In this document: one piece after another, positions 20,285 to 29,724 of the stretch
Position numbering within the stretch: position 1 is the first letter of the stretch
Layout: every line of letters begins with the position of its first letter
From: DATEHQ01 sp035279525
GTDB taxonomy: Bacteria > Chloroflexota > Dormibacteria > Dormibacterales > Dormibacteraceae
Length of the DNA stretch: 32,190 nt
NCBI GenBank assembly: GCA_035279525.1
Contig: DATEHQ010000029.1
Coordinates: 1 to 32,190, forward strand
Reading direction: 5' to 3'
The notes under the pieces: generated by a model
Database searches by the model: none
Seen by the model: the letters and a program-made list of their open reading frames with translations, nothing else
What the model was told of the DNA's origin: nothing
Translations under genes and position numbers: made by a program

Positions 20285-22678
20285 TCACGCGTCGAGCGCG
20301 GGGAACCTCCACGGCTGGCGCTCTCGCACGATCCCGTACACCGCCGCCACGACGCTCTCCCGGTTGGGCTTGGTGAAGTAGTCGCCGTCCGGCCCGTATG
20401 CCGGCCGGTTGGGCGAAGCGGCGAGCGTCCGGGGCGCGGCGTCCAGGTGCCACCACGCCGACTGCGCCTCGAGCACCTGCTGCAGCATGAAAGCCGACGC
20501 GCCCCCAGGCACGTCCTCGTCCAGGCACACCAAAGCGTGCGTCTTCTCCAGCGACCGGGCGATCATGTGATCGACGTCGAAGGGGTTCAGCGTCTGCACA
20601 TCGATCACCTCGCACGACACGCCGAGGCCCTCCAGCGTCTGAGCCGCATCCAGCGCCATGCCGCAGCACGCGCCGTAGGTCACGACGGTGGCGTCCGTTC
20701 CCTCGCGGAGCACCTCCGGCACCCCGAGAGGCACGGTGAAGGAACCCAGGTTGTCCGGCACACGCTCCTTCAGCCGGTAACCGTTGAGCACCTCGATCAC
20801 CACGCCGGGGTTGTCACCGCGGAACAGCGTGTTGTAGAACCCCGCCGCCTGCGTCATGTTGCGCGGCACCGCCACGTACACGCCGCGCAGAGCATTCAAG
20901 AGCACCGACATGGGCGAGCCCGAGTGCCAGATCCCGACCAGCCGGTGCCCCTTGGTGCGGATCACGACAGGCGCCTTCTGGCCGCCCACGGTGCGCCAGT
21001 GCAGCGTGGCCAGGTCGTCGGAAGCCGTCTCGAGGGCGTAAAGGAAATAGTCGAGGTACTGGATGTCGCAGATCGGCCGCAAGCCGCGCATCGCAGCGCC
21101 GATCGCCTGGCCGAGGATGGTCGCCTCGCGGATTCCCGTGTCGGTCAACCGGAGGTCTCCGAACTTGGACTGCAACCCCTCGAAGACCAGGTTGACGTCA
21201 CCCAGGCGCCCGACGTCCTCGCCGATGACGAATATCCGCGGGTCGCGCGCGAAGTTGGCGTCGAAGTTGCGCAGCAGTACCTGCCTGCCGTCGACGACCG
21301 GCGACCTGTCTGAATAGTCCGGCGCGACCACCGGAACCTTCAGCGGCGATTCGGAAGACTGGCTGTAGAGAAACGAGTTGTAACGTTCCACGTTCTCGCG
21401 GCCGTACTCCGCGACAAACCGCGCAAGCTCAGATCGCTCCGCTGATTCGATGCCGCGGAGCTGGTGCAGCGCTCGGGTCGCCGTCGACATCACCATCGCC
21501 CGCGTCACCTTGTGCGCCTCGTCGAGCGCGTTCGTCAGGTCCGCGACCTCGGGCATGTCGACGCGCCGCATGATGGCAACCGCCTTGTCGCGCTCTGCGC
21601 GCACCGGTCTCTGGAACCCTTCCCAGGCCAGGTCGCGCGCCGCCTCGACCGCCTCCTTGTCGGCTGCCTCCCACCCCTCGAGCTGCGACTCGCTGGCATA
21701 CCCGGTCTCGATGATCCAGTCGCGCATGCGCGCGAGACAGTCGTACTCGTTCTCGAAGCGCAGCCTCTCCTTCGACTTGTATCTCTCGTGGCTGCCGCTC
21801 GTCGAATGGCCCTGCGGCTGCGTCATCTCGATGACGTGGAACAAGGCCGGCTTGTGCTCGCGCCTCACCTTCTCTATGCCGGCGGCGTAGGTCTCGATCA
21901 GGGTGGCATAGTCCCACCCGCGCACGACATGAATGTCGATCCCTGGCCTGTCGTCCGGAATGAATCCCCTCATCACGTCCGAGATCGACGCCTTGGTCGT
22001 CTCCGCGGTGATCGGGACCGAGATTCCATAACCGTCGTCCCAGACCGACATCGCGACGGGGATCTGCAGAACCCCGATGGCGTTCATGGCCTCCCAGAAC
22101 AGGCCCTCGCTCGTGGCCGCGTCGCCAATCGTGCCGAACACGACCTCGTTTCCACCGGTCGAAAACCCGTCCTGAGCCTCCTTCAGCTGCGGGTTGTCGC
22201 GGTAGAGCTTCGAGGCGTAGGCGAGCCCGACCAGGCGCGGCATCCATCCCGCGACGTTCGACACGTCGGCGCTCGAGTTCGGCATCTCTGTCGAGCGCGC
22301 GAACCCGCCGCGATCGTCGAGGAACCGGGTCGCGAAGTGGTTGCCCATCTGGCGGCCGCCCGACGCCGGCTCCGCATCGAGGTCCGGATTGCCGTACAGC
22401 TGCGCGAAGAACTCGCGCACGTTCGACATCCGGGTCGCCCACATGAACGTCTGGTCGCGGTAGTAGCCGGAACGCCAGTCTCCCGGGCGAAACGCCTTGG
22501 CCATGGCAAGCTGGGCCAGCTCCTTGCCGTCGCCGAAGATGCCGAACGTGGCGTTGCCGCGGAGCACCTCGGCGCGTCCGACGATGCTGGCCCGCCGGCT
22601 GCTGTAAGCCAGCCGGTAGTCGGCGATGACGGCGTCGGCGGTCAGGGAAAACCTGGAATTCCGCAGCGCTTTCGCCAG
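20285..22678 (-). CDS. Fused E1 alpha-beta 2-oxoacid dehydrogenase (thiamine diphosphate enzyme)
   Basis: One 797-residue chain carries both E1 halves of a branched-chain-type 2-oxoacid dehydrogenase. The alpha part includes GTIGDAATSEG near residue 185 and SVWDDGYGISVP, the thiamine diphosphate motif. The beta part starts near VVDGRQVLLRNFDANFARDP and ends VVAAVYGIV. The complex decarboxylates branched-chain or related 2-oxoacids to acyl-CoA; no E2 or E3 is nearby. The N-terminus SLTADAVIADYRLAYSSRRASIVGRAEVL is clearly coding but precedes the first GTG (22567). Between the in-frame TAG at 22691-22693 and that GTG there is no ATG, GTG or TTG. CTG at 22678 stands 8 nt after a strong AGGGGG ribosome site and is the best start. 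A TAGATT further upstream could be its promoter. Confidence 0.9.
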   Translation of the reverse strand: MAKALRNSRFSLTADAVIADYRLAYSSRRASIVGRAEVLRGNATFGIFGDGKELAQLAMAKAFRPGDWRSGYYRDQTFMWATRMSNVREFFAQLYGNPDLDAEPASGGRQMGNHFATRFLDDRGGFARSTEMPNSSADVSNVAGWMPRLVGLAYASKLYRDNPQLKEAQDGFSTGGNEVVFGTIGDAATSEGLFWEAMNAIGVLQIPVAMSVWDDGYGISVPITAETTKASISDVMRGFIPDDRPGIDIHVVRGWDYATLIETYAAGIEKVRREHKPALFHVIEMTQPQGHSTSGSHERYKSKERLRFENEYDCLARMRDWIIETGYASESQLEGWEAADKEAVEAARDLAWEGFQRPVRAERDKAVAIMRRVDMPEVADLTNALDEAHKVTRAMVMSTATRALHQLRGIESAERSELARFVAEYGRENVERYNSFLYSQSSESPLKVPVVAPDYSDRSPVVDGRQVLLRNFDANFARDPRIFVIGEDVGRLGDVNLVFEGLQSKFGDLRLTDTGIREATILGQAIGAAMRGLRPICDIQYLDYFLYALETASDDLATLHWRTVGGQKAPVVIRTKGHRLVGIWHSGSPMSVLLNALRGVYVAVPRNMTQAAGFYNTLFRGDNPGVVIEVLNGYRLKERVPDNLGSFTVPLGVPEVLREGTDATVVTYGACCGMALDAAQTLEGLGVSCEVIDVQTLNPFDVDHMIARSLEKTHALVCLDEDVPGGASAFMLQQVLEAQSAWWHLDAAPRTLAASPNRPAYGPDGDYFTKPNRESVVAAVYGIVRERQPWRFPALDA

Positions 22679-22686
22679 CCGGCAAA

Positions 22687-22692
22687 CCCCCT
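22687..22692 (-). promoter_or_regulatory. Ribosome binding site that decides a CTG start
   Basis: AGGGGG on the minus strand, 8 nt before the CTG at 22678 of the fused E1 gene and directly overlapping the in-frame TAG that bounds the frame. It is one of the strongest Shine-Dalgarno sequences in the window and has no ATG, GTG or TTG in reach. Confidence 0.55.
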
Positions 22693-22757
22693 ATCGCGTG
22701 GTCAGCAGTCGCCCTCGGGCGGGGCCGCCTTAAATCTACCCCACGAACGCGCGGAGG

Positions 22758-24143
22758 TCAGGCGGTACTGGCCTCCTGCTCCTCTGGCTCGCGGCTCAGC
22801 AGCCCTGGACGGCTTTCCTGCAGCGCCTTTTTCATGTGCCCGTAGGCCTTGGCCAGCTCGCCCCGGCGCTCCAGGATCTCGGCGTACATGCCGTGGATGT
22901 CGGGGAGCCTGTCGACGACGCCGAGCGTCTCCAGGCCGCTGATGGCGACCTCGAACTCCCGATCGACCGTCTCGTTGTCGCCACGGCGGTCGGCGACGCG
23001 TCCCCTCCACATGTGGGCCCTGGCCACGTGGATGGCCTCGTCCTGGCTTTCCGCGACCTCCAACGCCTGGTCGGCGAAGGTCTGCGCCTGCTCCACGTTG
23101 CCCTCCTGAAGGCACAGCTCGCACAGGCTGGCGAGGATCGGGCTGAGGTCGACCTTCAGGTCCGTCTGGTCGGCGAGACGGACCGCCGTGTCGAGGTGCT
23201 CGCGGGCCGCGCCCAGCTCACCCCTCGCCATCAGGACCATGCCGAGGTTGTTTTCCGACCGGGCCAGCGAGACGCGGTCGCGCAGGATTTCGAGCAGCGC
23301 GACCGAGCGCGTCGCGTACCGCGCGGCGGTGTCGAGCTGCCCGAGCTCCTGGTACGCCCACGACAGGCCGTGGAACACCTTGGCTTCGCGGCGCAGGTCG
23401 AGGACCGGCCCGGCGGCCTCGATGGCTTCCTCGTAGCGCTTGATCGCGTCCTGCCATTTGCCCGACACCAGCTGGGTATTCGCGACCGTGAACAGCAGGC
23501 GCGATTCGAGGGTCTTGGGCATCGGTCGCAACCTGCGGCACGCCTCGAGCGCTTCCAGCGCGACCTGTGGCGCGTCCGGCCGCTGCTTCAGCTGGGCGAC
23601 CGCGGCCTCGGCACCCATGCACTCGACCAGCATCACCGGGTCGTTGACCTGCTCGAAGTGCGAGCGCGCCTCGGCCAGAAGCTCCGCGCCTCGATCGGGC
23701 CTTCCCATCTGGAGGTAGGTCATGGCGAGGTAGAAGCGAATTCGCCCGAGTCGATACGCCGAGCTGCCGAGCTCCAGCATCGACTCGCCCAGCTTGATCG
23801 CTGCGTCGTAGTCGCCGAGCGAGTACAGCGACTCCAGCTCGAGCAGCTTCGACTGCGATTCGTCGGTCGTGCCGCCCGGCTCGGCCAGGAAGAACTCGAC
23901 CGGCTTGCCTGTGCGGTGCGCGATGTGCTCGAGCGTCGGCAGCGACGGGCGCGTGCGGCCGGTTTCGATCAGGTAGATGGCCGGCGCGGTGACGTGGCCC
24001 TTGCCGACCTGGGCCAGGCTGAGGCCCGCTTCCTGCCGGGCTTGCTTGACCGCTCCCGGTCGCAGCGTCACTCCGGGGAGACGTCTTCGCGGCTTCTGGC
24101 GCCCATTTTCAGCGATCGGTGCGTCCTTCACCCCCGTCGGCAC
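22758..24143 (-). CDS. XRE-type HTH regulator with TPR repeats
   Basis: The 461-residue protein has an N-terminal XRE-like HTH (about residues 30-85: VKQARQEAGLSLAQVGKGHV, TAPAIYLIETGRTRPSLPTLEHIAHRTGKPVEFFL). About eight tetratricopeptide repeats follow (for example AIKLGESMLELGSSAYRLGR, RSENNLGMVLMARGELGAAREHL). This architecture occurs in Rgg/PlcR-like and related Chloroflexota and Actinomycetota regulators, where TPRs bind a peptide or protein signal. The GTG at 24143 is chosen because TACAGT lies 6 nt upstream; TTG at 24161 and GTG at 24131 remain possible. It precedes the fused E1 gene by 79 nt on the same strand and may control it. A perfect palindrome stands upstream at 24242-24261. 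Confidence 0.85.
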   Translation of the reverse strand: MPTGVKDAPIAENGRQKPRRRLPGVTLRPGAVKQARQEAGLSLAQVGKGHVTAPAIYLIETGRTRPSLPTLEHIAHRTGKPVEFFLAEPGGTTDESQSKLLELESLYSLGDYDAAIKLGESMLELGSSAYRLGRIRFYLAMTYLQMGRPDRGAELLAEARSHFEQVNDPVMLVECMGAEAAVAQLKQRPDAPQVALEALEACRRLRPMPKTLESRLLFTVANTQLVSGKWQDAIKRYEEAIEAAGPVLDLRREAKVFHGLSWAYQELGQLDTAARYATRSVALLEILRDRVSLARSENNLGMVLMARGELGAAREHLDTAVRLADQTDLKVDLSPILASLCELCLQEGNVEQAQTFADQALEVAESQDEAIHVARAHMWRGRVADRRGDNETVDREFEVAISGLETLGVVDRLPDIHGMYAEILERRGELAKAYGHMKKALQESRPGLLSREPEEQEASTA

Positions 24144-24149
24144 CCGGAC

Positions 24150-24155
24150 ACTGTA
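24150..24155 (-). promoter_or_regulatory. -10 element of the HTH-TPR gene
   Basis: TACAGT on the minus strand, 6 nt before the GTG at 24143. Confidence 0.4.
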
Positions 24156-24241
24156 GACCAAAGAAACGTCACGAATGTAAGGAGCAGCCGTGAAACGCTT
24201 ATTTCATTCTTGTGGCCGGCAATCCACCGTGTCACTTCTGG

Positions 24242-24261
24242 ACTTAACGTCGCCGTTAAGT
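24242..24261. promoter_or_regulatory. 8-4-8 palindrome upstream of the HTH-TPR gene
   Basis: ACTTAACG-TCGC-CGTTAAGT is a perfect inverted repeat in the 208-bp gap between pheA and the HTH-TPR gene. No U tract follows on either strand, so an operator is more likely than a terminator. It lies about 100 bp before the HTH-TPR start; autoregulation is a plausible use. The rest of this gap contains no gene that I can support. Confidence 0.6.
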
Positions 24262-24351
24262 TACCGTTGCTCTTCGCAGGACGCGGTCTGAGTGCTTCCC
24301 GCCGCGCCCTGCATCCATTGTTCACGCGGCTGGATCGCGGGTCGGCTTTGG

Positions 24352-25179
24352 TCACCCCGCCGCGGGATAGGTCCCGAACACCCTGACCTCGGCGCTCGCC
24401 GCCTCGAGCTCTGTCAGCGCCGTCTCGGCTGCCGCCGCGTCTCCGTTCACGGAGAAGTCGAGGTAGAACCTGTAGCTGAACGCCTGGCCCGGCATCGGCC
24501 GGCTGTCAAGGCGCGTGAGATTGACCTCGCGGCGGGCGAAGCAATCCAGCGCGTGAGCGAGGCTGCCCGGCCGGTGCGCCGCGACAAAGGCCAGCGAGCA
24601 CTTCGACGCGCCCCCCGCCTCGGCCGGGCGGGCGACCTTGCCCTTCTCGACGACCACGAATCGGGTGCGGTTTTCCGAGTCGTCCTGGATCCCCTCGGCG
24701 AGCACGTACAGCCCATACCGCGTGGCGGCGGAGCGGCTCGCGATCGCGGCCGTACCTGGCTCCCTACGCTCCGACACCGCCCTCGCCGCACCGGCGGTGT
24801 CGTGAAAGGTCACCGGGCGGATCTGTCGTGAGTGGAGATACTTCTCGCACTGGGCCAGGGCCTGCGGATGCGACAGCGCGCGCTGCACCGGACCAGGCCA
24901 CCCGAGCAGGCAGTGCCGGACCGGCTGCACGTGCTCCCGCACGACCCGAAGTCCCGGCAGCTCCCAGAGCAGGTCGGACACCTCCTGCACGACGCCCGCA
25001 CTCGAATTCTCGACCGGCAGCACCGCCGCGCCGATGGCGCCGATCTCCAGCGCATCGAACGTCAGGCGAAACGTCGCGAACCCTACCGCCTCCGCGTCCG
25101 GGAACAGCGCGGAGACGGCCTCGTCCGAGTACGCGCCAGGCTCGCCCTGGTAGCCCACCTTTTGCCCCGCCACGTTCAC
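24352..25179 (-). CDS. pheA: Prephenate dehydratase
   Basis: The 275-residue protein has the prephenate dehydratase domain (GYQGEPGAYSDEAV, VLPVENSSAGVVQEVSDLL, HPQALAQCEKYL, the catalytic ENRTRFVVV segment with the TRF motif). A C-terminal ACT domain (HRPGSLAHALDCFARREVNLTRLDSRP) normally senses phenylalanine. It converts prephenate to phenylpyruvate. There is no chorismate mutase domain. The start GTG at 25179 (a second GTG lies two codons in) comes 10 nt after the leuA stop, so pheA is the last gene of the branched-chain operon. That arrangement is a little unusual and puts Phe synthesis under the same leader. Confidence 0.95.
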   Translation of the reverse strand: MNVAGQKVGYQGEPGAYSDEAVSALFPDAEAVGFATFRLTFDALEIGAIGAAVLPVENSSAGVVQEVSDLLWELPGLRVVREHVQPVRHCLLGWPGPVQRALSHPQALAQCEKYLHSRQIRPVTFHDTAGAARAVSERREPGTAAIASRSAATRYGLYVLAEGIQDDSENRTRFVVVEKGKVARPAEAGGASKCSLAFVAAHRPGSLAHALDCFARREVNLTRLDSRPMPGQAFSYRFYLDFSVNGDAAAAETALTELEAASAEVRVFGTYPAAG

Positions 25180-25189
25180 CGCGGAGGCC

Positions 25190-26448
25190 TCAGCCGAAGA
25201 TCAGGTGCCGCAGCGTATCCGCCACGTGGTTGTGGTCGTGGAGCTGGTCGGTCACAGGCGGATGCCCGTTGCCTTCGTGGCCGTTGCCCGACTCGGCCGA
25301 CGCCGCGATCTTGCGCAGGTCTTCGTCGGTGACCTCCTTTTTCGTGTCCGCGACCTGGAGGAACCGCTGCCAGGCGGCATCGACCTTGCCGTCGGCCAGC
25401 TTGATGCCCAACCGATCGAGCCGGTGGTGGAAAGCGTGCCGTCCCGATCGCGCGGTGAGCACGATTCGCGAGTCGGAGAGACCGACGTCCTCGGGCTTCA
25501 TGATCTCGTAGTTGAGGCGGTCCTTCAGGACCCCGTCCTGGTGAATGCCCGACGCGTGCGCGAAAGCGTTGGCGCCGACCACGGCCTTGTTCGGCTGCAC
25601 CGGCGTGCCGGTCAGCTCGGCGACCAGGCGCGACGCGCGCGTGATCTCGGTCGTGTCCACGCCGCACTCCAGGCCGAGCTTGCTCTGCCGCACGCGCAGC
25701 AGCATCACCACCTCTTCGAGCGAGGTGTTTCCGGCGCGCTCACCGATGCCGTTGATGGTGCACTCGACACGGCGAGCGCCCGCCGACAGGGCGGCCAGCG
25801 TGTTGGCCACGGCGAGGCCCAGGTCGTTGTGACAGTGGACCGAGAAAAGCGCCTTCTCGCTGCCCCGCGCCTCGGTGATCACCCGCCGCACGATCTCGCC
25901 GAACTCCCAGGGCAGGCAGTAACCCGTCGTGTCGGGAATGTTGATCACGTTGGCACCCGCCGCGATCATGGTCTCGACCGTCTGGACCAGGTAGTCGATG
26001 TCCGCGCGTCCGGCGTCCTCGGGCGAGTACTGCACGTTGTCGCACAGCGAGCGGGCGTAGGCGACCATCTCGGCTCCGCGCTTCAGCACCTGCTCACGCG
26101 TCATGCCGAGCTTGCGATCGATGTGCACGTCCGAGACGGACAGCACGATGTGGACCTGGGGCGACTCGGCCTCCTTGATCGCACCCCAGACCGCGTCGAT
26201 GTCCTCCTTCACGGCTCGGGCGAGCGCGGTGACGGTCGCGCCCCTGATCTCGCGCGCGATGCGGCGGCAAGCCTCGAAGTCGCCGGGTGAGGAGATCGGA
26301 AAGCCGGCCTCGATCACGTCCACCCCGAGCTTCTCGAGCTGGCGGGCGATGCGCAGCTTGGAGTTCGCGTCAAGGTGGAACCCGGGCGACTGCTCCCCGT
26401 CGCGCAGCGTGGTGTCGAAGATGAATACGCGATCCGTGGTGTGGTCTT

Positions 26449-26452
<4 letters not shown>
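25190..26452 (-). CDS. leuA: 2-isopropylmalate synthase lacking the regulatory domain
   Basis: LeuA condenses acetyl-CoA with 2-ketoisovalerate in leucine synthesis. The catalytic barrel is intact: FDTTLRDGEQSPG (residues 12-24), SVHCHNDLGLAVANTL with the metal-binding H-x-H, NGIGERAGNTSLEEV and FAHASGIHQDGVLK. The flanking subdomains continue to about residue 385. The 420-residue length is about 100 short of standard LeuA. The allosteric leucine-binding domain is replaced by a 35-residue tail with six His (HEGNGHPP, LHDHNHVADTLRH). Feedback inhibition by leucine is therefore not expected in the usual way. A homocitrate- or citramalate-synthase function is possible but less likely in this operon. 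ATG at 26452 overlaps the ilvC stop (ATGA). Confidence 0.9.
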
Positions 26453-27437
<985 letters not shown>

Positions 27438-27441
<4 letters not shown>

Positions 27442-27965
27442 GCGCTTCTCCTCATCACGACAGGACCGGACCGCACCACGTCGACGATTCCGTGCCGGGT
27501 CAGCTCGTCGATGAAATCCCCGATGTCCTTACCCTCGCCGGCGAACTCGACGGTCGTACCGTCAGGCCCCGTCGAGAGAACCTTTGCGCCGCGCTCGACC
27601 AGCGGAGCGACCTCGGGAGCCTTGACCTTCGCCACCACGAGCTCGCGCGAATGGAAGTCGTCCTCGGTCAGGTCTTCGATCTCGACCACCTCGACCAGCC
27701 GCTCGAGCTGCTTGCGCACCTGGTCGGCCTCGGCGTGGCCGTGGTCGATGTGGAGCGTGATCCGCGAGCGGCCTGTCTGCTGGCTCGGTCCCACCGTGAT
27801 TCCCCTGACGTGAAAACCGCGCCGGCGAATCACGCCCGAAACCTTGCTCAGCGTGTTCGGCCCGTCGACGACCTCGACCGACAGGACACGAACCTTCTTG
27901 ACCTCCACGCTTGTCGGGGAGGGCGCCGGCGAAGCCGGCGGGTGGAGGGAAGGAAGCTTGGTCAT
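27438..27965 (-). CDS. ilvN: Acetolactate synthase regulatory (small) subunit with repeat-derived N-terminus
   Basis: The 175-residue protein has an ACT domain (RVLSVEVVDGPNTLSKVSGV, IRRRGFHVRGITVGPSQQTG) that binds valine and the usual C-terminal domain (HSRELVVAKVKA and on). ATG at 27965 overlaps the ilvB stop (ATGA). Small subunits normally begin about where VKKVRVLSVEV starts. Here some 22 extra residues, rich in Pro, Ser and Ala, come first (SLHPPASPAPSPTSVEV). Their DNA (27901-27950) is a diverged copy of the two-hairpin repeat found behind leuD, so the extension seems to have been created by a repeat inserted in frame. Confidence 0.94.
27901..27950 (+). repeat. Two-hairpin 50-bp repeat element inside ilvN
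   Basis: This 50-bp stretch matches the core of the 128-bp array (32051-32100) at 41-42 of 50 positions. The second hairpin is perfect (CGCCGGC-gaa-GCCGGCG). Relative to the array copy it carries a paired G-to-C and C-to-G change that keeps the stem. It spans codons 6-22 of ilvN, which reads on the opposite strand. Confidence 0.75.
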
Positions 27966-29644
27966 TTGTCCGGTGCCTCCCAGAAATCGTTGAGGCTCTT
28001 GCCCAGCGGGACGATCGGATAGACGTTGGCCTCGGGGTCGATCCGGAAGTCGATCAGGAAAGGTCCCCTGGTTTGCTGCGCGGCGTCGAACGCGGCCGCC
28101 ACGTCCTCCTGCCTCTCGACCCGGCGCGCCGGCAGGCCGTAGGCCTCGGCGAGCTTGACGAAGTCCGGCATGTGCGTCAGGTCGACCTGCGAGCGGACGC
28201 CGCCGTAGAAGTCGTCCTGGAACTGGCGGACCATGCCGAGCGAGGAGTTGTTGAGCAGCACGACCTTGACGTCGAGCTGGTGCTCGACCGCAACTGACAG
28301 CTCCTGCGCCGTCATCACGAAGCCGCCCTCGCCGGCCACACACCAAACGTCCTTGTCGGGGCGCCCGAACTTGGCCCCGATCGCCGCGGGCAGCGCGAAT
28401 CCCATGGTGCCGGCGCCACCGGAGTTGATGAACAGCCCCGGCCGGTCGTAGTTCCACCACAGCGCGGCCCAGATCTGGTTCTGGCCGACGTCGGCGACGA
28501 CGATCGCTTCGTTTCGGGCGCGTCGATACATGTCGATCAGCACGTCCTGCGGCTGCAGGTGGCCGTTCGAGTGGGTGTAGCGGAGCGGGTGTTCCTCGCG
28601 CCAGGAGTCGATCTGCGAGAGCCACCGGCCGCGGCCGGTGTCCAGCTGACCGACGTGCGGGATCATCGCCTCGAGCGCGTCGCGCGCGTCCGCGACCAGC
28701 TCGATGTGCGGCCGCACGTTCTTGCCCATCTCGGACCCGTCGATGTCGACGTGGATGAAGGTCTTGACCTTCGGTGCGAAGTCGGCGAGACGCGCCGTGA
28801 CGCGGTCGTCCACCCGCATCCCGACCATCATCAGCACGTCGGCGTTCTGCACCGCCTTGAGGTTCCAGCCGGTGCCCATGAATCCCGTCATGTGCAGCGA
28901 CAGCGGGTGATTGACCGGGAACGCTCCGATGCCGAGCAGCGTCGTGCCGACCGGAGCCCCCGCCTTCTCGGCGAGGCGCATCAGGTCCTGCTCCGCGTGA
29001 CTGAGCAGAACGCCGTGTCCGGCGAGGATGACCGGTCGCTCGGCGCGGCTCAGCGCCTGCGCGGCGTCGCGGGCGTGTTCCAGGTGGACGTGGCCGTTGA
29101 GCTTGTAGCCCGGAATCTCCAGCCGATCGGGCGTCGATCGCTCCGCCTCGGCCTGCTGCACGTCCTTGCAGATGTCGATGAGGACGGGGCCGGGCCGGCC
29201 CGTGGTCGCGATGTGGAACGCCTCGTGGATGACGCGCGGCAGCTGGCTGATGTGGGTGACCAGGTAGCTGTGCTTGGTGACCGAGCTGGTGGCCCCGATC
29301 ACGTCAGACTCCTGGAAGGCGTCGCGGCCGACCTGCGTGCTGGCGACCTGACCGGTGATGGCGATCATCGGCACCGAGTCCATGAAGGCGGTGCAGAGGC
29401 CGGTGACCAGGTTCAGGGCACCCGGCCCCGAGGTGGCGAAAACCACGCCGGGCTTGCCGCACGCGCGGGCGTAGCCGTCCGCCATGTGCGCGGCGCCCTG
29501 CTCGTGGCGAACCAGGATGTGCCGCAGCCCTGGGTGCTCGGGCAGGTGCTGGTAGATGGGCAGGTTGGCGCCGCCCGGGTAGCCGAAGATGATCTCGACT
29601 CCCTCGCGCTCCAGCGCCTCCAGCACCATGTCGGCTCCGGTCAA
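27962..29644 (-). CDS. ilvB: Acetolactate synthase catalytic (large) subunit
   Basis: A 560-residue thiamine diphosphate enzyme that makes acetolactate and acetohydroxybutyrate. N-terminal VEIIFGYPGGANLPIY and RHEQGAAHMADGYARA contain the catalytic Glu. The centre has the FAD-type domain (GMRVDDRVTARL), and the C-terminal part has VAGEGGFVMTAQELSVAVEH and LLNNSSLGMVRQFQ (thiamine diphosphate motif). The TTG at 29644 gives the usual MTGADMVLEAL start; an ATG at 29629 is in frame but would cut conserved residues. GAAGGAG lies upstream at 29656-29662. The gene is preceded by an attenuator with its own leader peptide and ends overlapping ilvN. Confidence 0.97.
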   Translation of the reverse strand: MTGADMVLEALEREGVEIIFGYPGGANLPIYQHLPEHPGLRHILVRHEQGAAHMADGYARACGKPGVVFATSGPGALNLVTGLCTAFMDSVPMIAITGQVASTQVGRDAFQESDVIGATSSVTKHSYLVTHISQLPRVIHEAFHIATTGRPGPVLIDICKDVQQAEAERSTPDRLEIPGYKLNGHVHLEHARDAAQALSRAERPVILAGHGVLLSHAEQDLMRLAEKAGAPVGTTLLGIGAFPVNHPLSLHMTGFMGTGWNLKAVQNADVLMMVGMRVDDRVTARLADFAPKVKTFIHVDIDGSEMGKNVRPHIELVADARDALEAMIPHVGQLDTGRGRWLSQIDSWREEHPLRYTHSNGHLQPQDVLIDMYRRARNEAIVVADVGQNQIWAALWWNYDRPGLFINSGGAGTMGFALPAAIGAKFGRPDKDVWCVAGEGGFVMTAQELSVAVEHQLDVKVVLLNNSSLGMVRQFQDDFYGGVRSQVDLTHMPDFVKLAEAYGLPARRVERQEDVAAAFDAAQQTRGPFLIDFRIDPEANVYPIVPLGKSLNDFWEAPDK

Positions 29645-29664
29645 CTTGCCGTCTCTTCTCCTTC

Positions 29665-29702
29665 AAAAATGAGAAAGCCCCCGCCTCTCGGTCGGGGGCT
29701 TT
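29665..29702 (-). terminator. Attenuator terminator of the ilv operon
   Basis: In the minus-strand transcript AAAGCCCCCG (29683-29674 on the plus scale) and CGGGGGCTTT form a perfect 10-bp stem at 29674-29702 with a 9-nt loop. It is followed by CTCATTTTTG. The hairpin lies between the leader peptide stop (29725) and ilvB (29644), the classical place for a transcription attenuator. Confidence 0.88.
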
Positions 29703-29724
29703 TGCGATCTTCCTGAGGTCTCTG

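Noticed and set aside
20447..24386. Several long plus-strand open frames opposite the E1 and HTH-TPR genes
   Set aside because: All lie antisense to clear family proteins and have shadow-like composition; none has a plausible start context or motif.
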